Assembly (NCBI GenBank): GCA_028279545.1 | Contig: JANQNN010000048.1 | Location: forward strand, 1-34,085 | Direction of reading: 5' to 3' | From: Nitrosopumilaceae archaeon | GTDB lineage: Archaea; Thermoproteota; Nitrososphaeria; Nitrososphaerales; Nitrosopumilaceae | DNA: 34,085 nucleotides | In this document: piece by piece, positions 32,305 through 34,085 of the stretch | How positions within the stretch are numbered: position 1 is the first letter of the stretch | Layout: each line of letters starts with the position of its first letter | Translations under genes and position numbers: made by a program | Notes under the pieces: generated by a model | Database searches by the model: none | The model's input: the letters and a program-made list of their open reading frames with translations, nothing else | Told to the model about the DNA's origin: nothing

Positions 32305-33804
32305 TTGGGGCTCAAACAAACGGATATGCCATCTTCTAATTTCATTGTGGAAGGACCAGCACCATTTAAGGAATCAGGAGTCTACGAGGTTCAAATATCA
32401 ATCGTGGCTGATATGCCCGAAGAGGATGAAATTAAAAACAACACGTTCTCATCTCTTTGGAGTGGAAACTTTCATCTTTTAGTTAAAGACGGTACATTTA
32501 CCGAAACTTTAGGCTTTGATAGCAATCCAATTCCTGATTCAGTATACACATTTGAGAAAGTATGGATTGTTGTAAATGATTTACTCTCATCTTTGTATTC
32601 TGTATTTGAATTTCCAATTACTTTTTCATCTAAAAAAGAACCACGCGCTTCTCCAGAACCCAAAAAAATTATTGAAACTAAAACCCCTCCTCCTTCCACA
32701 ATCCCTTCAGAATTCGTTGCTTCTGCAGCGATGTCAGGTCCCATCGGACAACCTGGCCCACAAGGCGAAAGGGGACCATATGGCCCCCCAGGAGAAAAAG
32801 GACTACAAGGACCACCGGGTCAATCTGGCGATAAAGGTCCAATGGGTGATAGAGGCCCACCTGGCGAAAGAGGTGAAAAAGGTCTAACAGGAGCTCCAGG
32901 TGATAAAGGAGACAAAGGACTTACAGGAGCTCCTGGAGACAAAGGTCAGCTTGGAATTAGAGGACCTCCTGGTGAGAAAGGAGATAAAGGACCACAAGGT
33001 CCATCTGGCGATAAAGGTATAACTGGTACTACGGGTCCTCCAGGAGATAAAGGTCCAACAGGTGCACCTGGAATCCAAGGAGATAAAGGACTTCAAGGAG
33101 CTGCAGGTTTACCAGGAGCAAAAGGACCTGCAGGTTTGACAGGACCTGTTGGTGAAAAAGGAATTACTGGTCCACCAGGAGACAAGGGATTGCAGGGTCC
33201 ACCAGGAGCAAAAGGAATAACAGGTCCTGCAGGTCCACAAGGAGAAAAGGGAGTACAAGGATTACCAGGACCAATTGGAGATAAAGGACCAAAAGGTCTT
33301 GAAGGACCTGTTGGTGAAAAAGGCCCACAAGGTCCTCAAGGTCCTGCCGGCGAAAAGGGATTAACTGGAGTACCAGGACCACAAGGCGATAAAGGTGATA
33401 AAGGTCCTGTGGGTCCTCAAGGAGAAAAAGGACCAACCGGTTTGGCAGGTCCAGCTGGTGAAAAAGGACCTAAAGGTGCTCAAGGTCCTCAAGGTGAACG
33501 AGGTTTATCTGGACCCCCTGGTGAAAAAGGCCCCCAGGGTCCGCAAGGTATTCAAGGCCCACAGGGAATGAGAGGTCCAGTTGGTCCAACAGGTCCAATT
33601 GGTGAAAAGGGTCCAACTGGAGAACAAGGTCCTGTAGGGCAAGCAGGTCCAAGAGGTCCACCAGGTCCACCAGGTGAAAAAGGACCAGCTGGTGGAATGT
33701 CTGCTGAGCAAAAAGCTTTGTTTAAAGATCTTTTGGATCTATTAACTGCTAAAGATATTATCTCAACTGAAGATCAAATCAAACTAATGAGCTACCTTTA
33801 CTGA
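32305..33804 (+). CDS. collagen-like Gly-X-Y repeat protein
   Basis: A 499-residue protein in three parts. Residues 1-115 form a beta-rich domain I do not recognise ([51 protein letters not shown]). A Pro/Lys linker follows to about 142. Residues 145-462 are 106 unbroken Gly-X-Y triplets. GEK and GDK each occur 12 times, with GER and GDR besides, so Glu/Asp at X and Lys/Arg at Y dominate. Lys-Gly-Asp/Glu steps are known to stabilise triple helices without hydroxyproline. The last 37 residues ([16 protein letters not shown]) are helical and may trimerise. No signal peptide or membrane segment is seen. The start is TTG 32305, or ATG 32326. Confidence 0.92.
   Translation: MGLKQTDMPSSNFIVEGPAPFKESGVYEVQISIVADMPEEDEIKNNTFSSLWSGNFHLLVKDGTFTETLGFDSNPIPDSVYTFEKVWIVVNDLLSSLYSVFEFPITFSSKKEPRASPEPKKIIETKTPPPSTIPSEFVASAAMSGPIGQPGPQGERGPYGPPGEKGLQGPPGQSGDKGPMGDRGPPGERGEKGLTGAPGDKGDKGLTGAPGDKGQLGIRGPPGEKGDKGPQGPSGDKGITGTTGPPGDKGPTGAPGIQGDKGLQGAAGLPGAKGPAGLTGPVGEKGITGPPGDKGLQGPPGAKGITGPAGPQGEKGVQGLPGPIGDKGPKGLEGPVGEKGPQGPQGPAGEKGLTGVPGPQGDKGDKGPVGPQGEKGPTGLAGPAGEKGPKGAQGPQGERGLSGPPGEKGPQGPQGIQGPQGMRGPVGPTGPIGEKGPTGEQGPVGQAGPRGPPGPPGEKGPAGGMSAEQKALFKDLLDLLTAKDIISTEDQIKLMSYLY
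32737..33690 (+). repeat. 954-bp Gly-X-Y (9-bp period) repeat tract
   Basis: 106 consecutive nine-base units encoding Gly-X-Y without a single interruption. Glycine codons are mostly GGA, GGT or GGC, and larger units such as GPPGDKG and GPVGEKG recur, suggesting expansion by slippage or unequal crossover. Opposite-strand frames in the tract are by-products. Confidence 0.95.
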
Positions 33805-33955
33805 GTTACAGATTTTTGAAATTAATTTTTCTTTTAATTTTAATAAAAAAGTTTTCTTCATAAAATAAATCACAAAAACAAATGGGGAGAATTTTTTTTA
33901 AAAATTAGAAAAAGGAAAACAAATCGTCTTTAAACGACGACTTATTTTAAAAGAT

Positions 33956-34085
33956 TTATCGTCTTCTTTTTGCTGCTTTTCTCTTAGGAGCTGCCTTTCT
34001 CTTTGGAGCGGCTTTTCTCTTTGGAGCTGCTTTGCGTTTTGAAGCTGCTTTTCTCTTAGGAGCTGCCTTTCTCTTTGGAGCGGCT
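33956..34085 (-). CDS. histone H1-like AAPKRK-repeat protein (N-terminus beyond window)
   Basis: The frame is open from the right edge to TAA at 33956-33958, giving the last 42 residues. They are six units of AAPKRK (one reads AASKRK) followed by AAKRRR. The tail is made only of Ala, Lys, Arg, Pro and Ser and is extremely basic, like the tails of histone H1 or bacterial H1-like proteins, so nucleic-acid binding is very likely. What precedes this tail is outside the window. The 151-base gap before it (33805-33955) holds the T-rich end of the collagen-like gene and nothing else recognised. Confidence 0.75.
   Translation of the reverse strand, partial: AAPKRKAAPKRKAASKRKAAPKRKAAPKRKAAPKRKAAKRRR
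33971..34085 (-). repeat. 18-bp in-frame tandem repeat
   Basis: About six units of 18 bp encode AAPKRK, with codon-level differences between units. The array runs off the right edge. Confidence 0.9.

Noticed and set aside
32576-33711. Open frames opposite to or shifted from the collagen tract
   Set aside because: By-products of a 9-bp repeat; the translations are low-complexity and lack starts or domains.

Overview
The window looks like a piece of an ammonia-oxidising archaeon (Nitrososphaerota/Thaumarchaeota, most like the marine Nitrosopumilus lineage). The DNA is AT-rich. The informational genes are archaeal: Alba, an archaeal/eukaryal-type prolyl-tRNA synthetase, a PAC2-family protein and SMC. 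Coenzyme F420 synthesis (CofE) and an archaeal Thi4 are present. Several small families (a DUF6659-like protein, a DUF6775-like protein, secreted proteins ending in a Cys-containing ERGWG tail) are, from memory, typical of this phylum. Many genes start with TTG or GTG, with a TATA-like element 23-30 bp upstream, which fits leaderless transcription.

Layout. 1-652: the 3' end of an Alba gene with a repetitive acidic N-terminal tail, overlapped by a small membrane protein. 668-3921: PAC2 protein, inositol-1-phosphate synthase, a nitrilase-family amidohydrolase and a DUF6659-like protein. 4139-8628: SMC, convergent with a lone oligopeptide-type ABC ATPase. 8722-13985: an ergothioneine region, with egtD facing a reverse-strand run of 95-aa Cys protein, proS, rlmN and egtB. 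14160-16889: phosphoserine phosphatase-like enzyme, CofE, and a TusA-CysM sulfur pair. 16898-18416: thioredoxin reductase and a helical protein. 18571-21990: a secreted metzincin-like protease, a secreted protein with twelve acidic heptads, and a DUF6775-like protein. 22032-23836: Thi4, an MgtC-like membrane protein and a Lys/Ala-rich protein. 23844-28226: a reverse-strand run of SixA, Ppx/GppA, two tandem thymidylate-kinase-like proteins and a CHAD protein, which looks like a polyphosphate module. 28489-31094: siroheme sulfite/nitrite reductase and a two-domain rhodanese. 31095-34085: a TPR/winged-helix protein divergent from a collagen-like protein with 106 unbroken Gly-X-Y triplets, then the C-terminus of a histone H1-like Lys/Ala/Pro repeat protein.

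Themes. Sulfur metabolism recurs (sulfite reductase, rhodanese, TusA, cysteine synthase, ergothioneine enzymes, Thi4 with an active-site Cys, thioredoxin reductase). Short in-frame tandem repeats recur too: the Alba tail, the acidic heptads, the collagen triplets and the AAPKRK tail. The strongest candidates for something little described are the polyphosphate-type operon with paired kinase-like genes, the long collagen-like protein without a visible signal peptide, and the Alba protein with an acidic repeat tail. No rRNA, tRNA, CRISPR array, insertion sequence or prophage was recognised. No gap between genes exceeds 300 bases.
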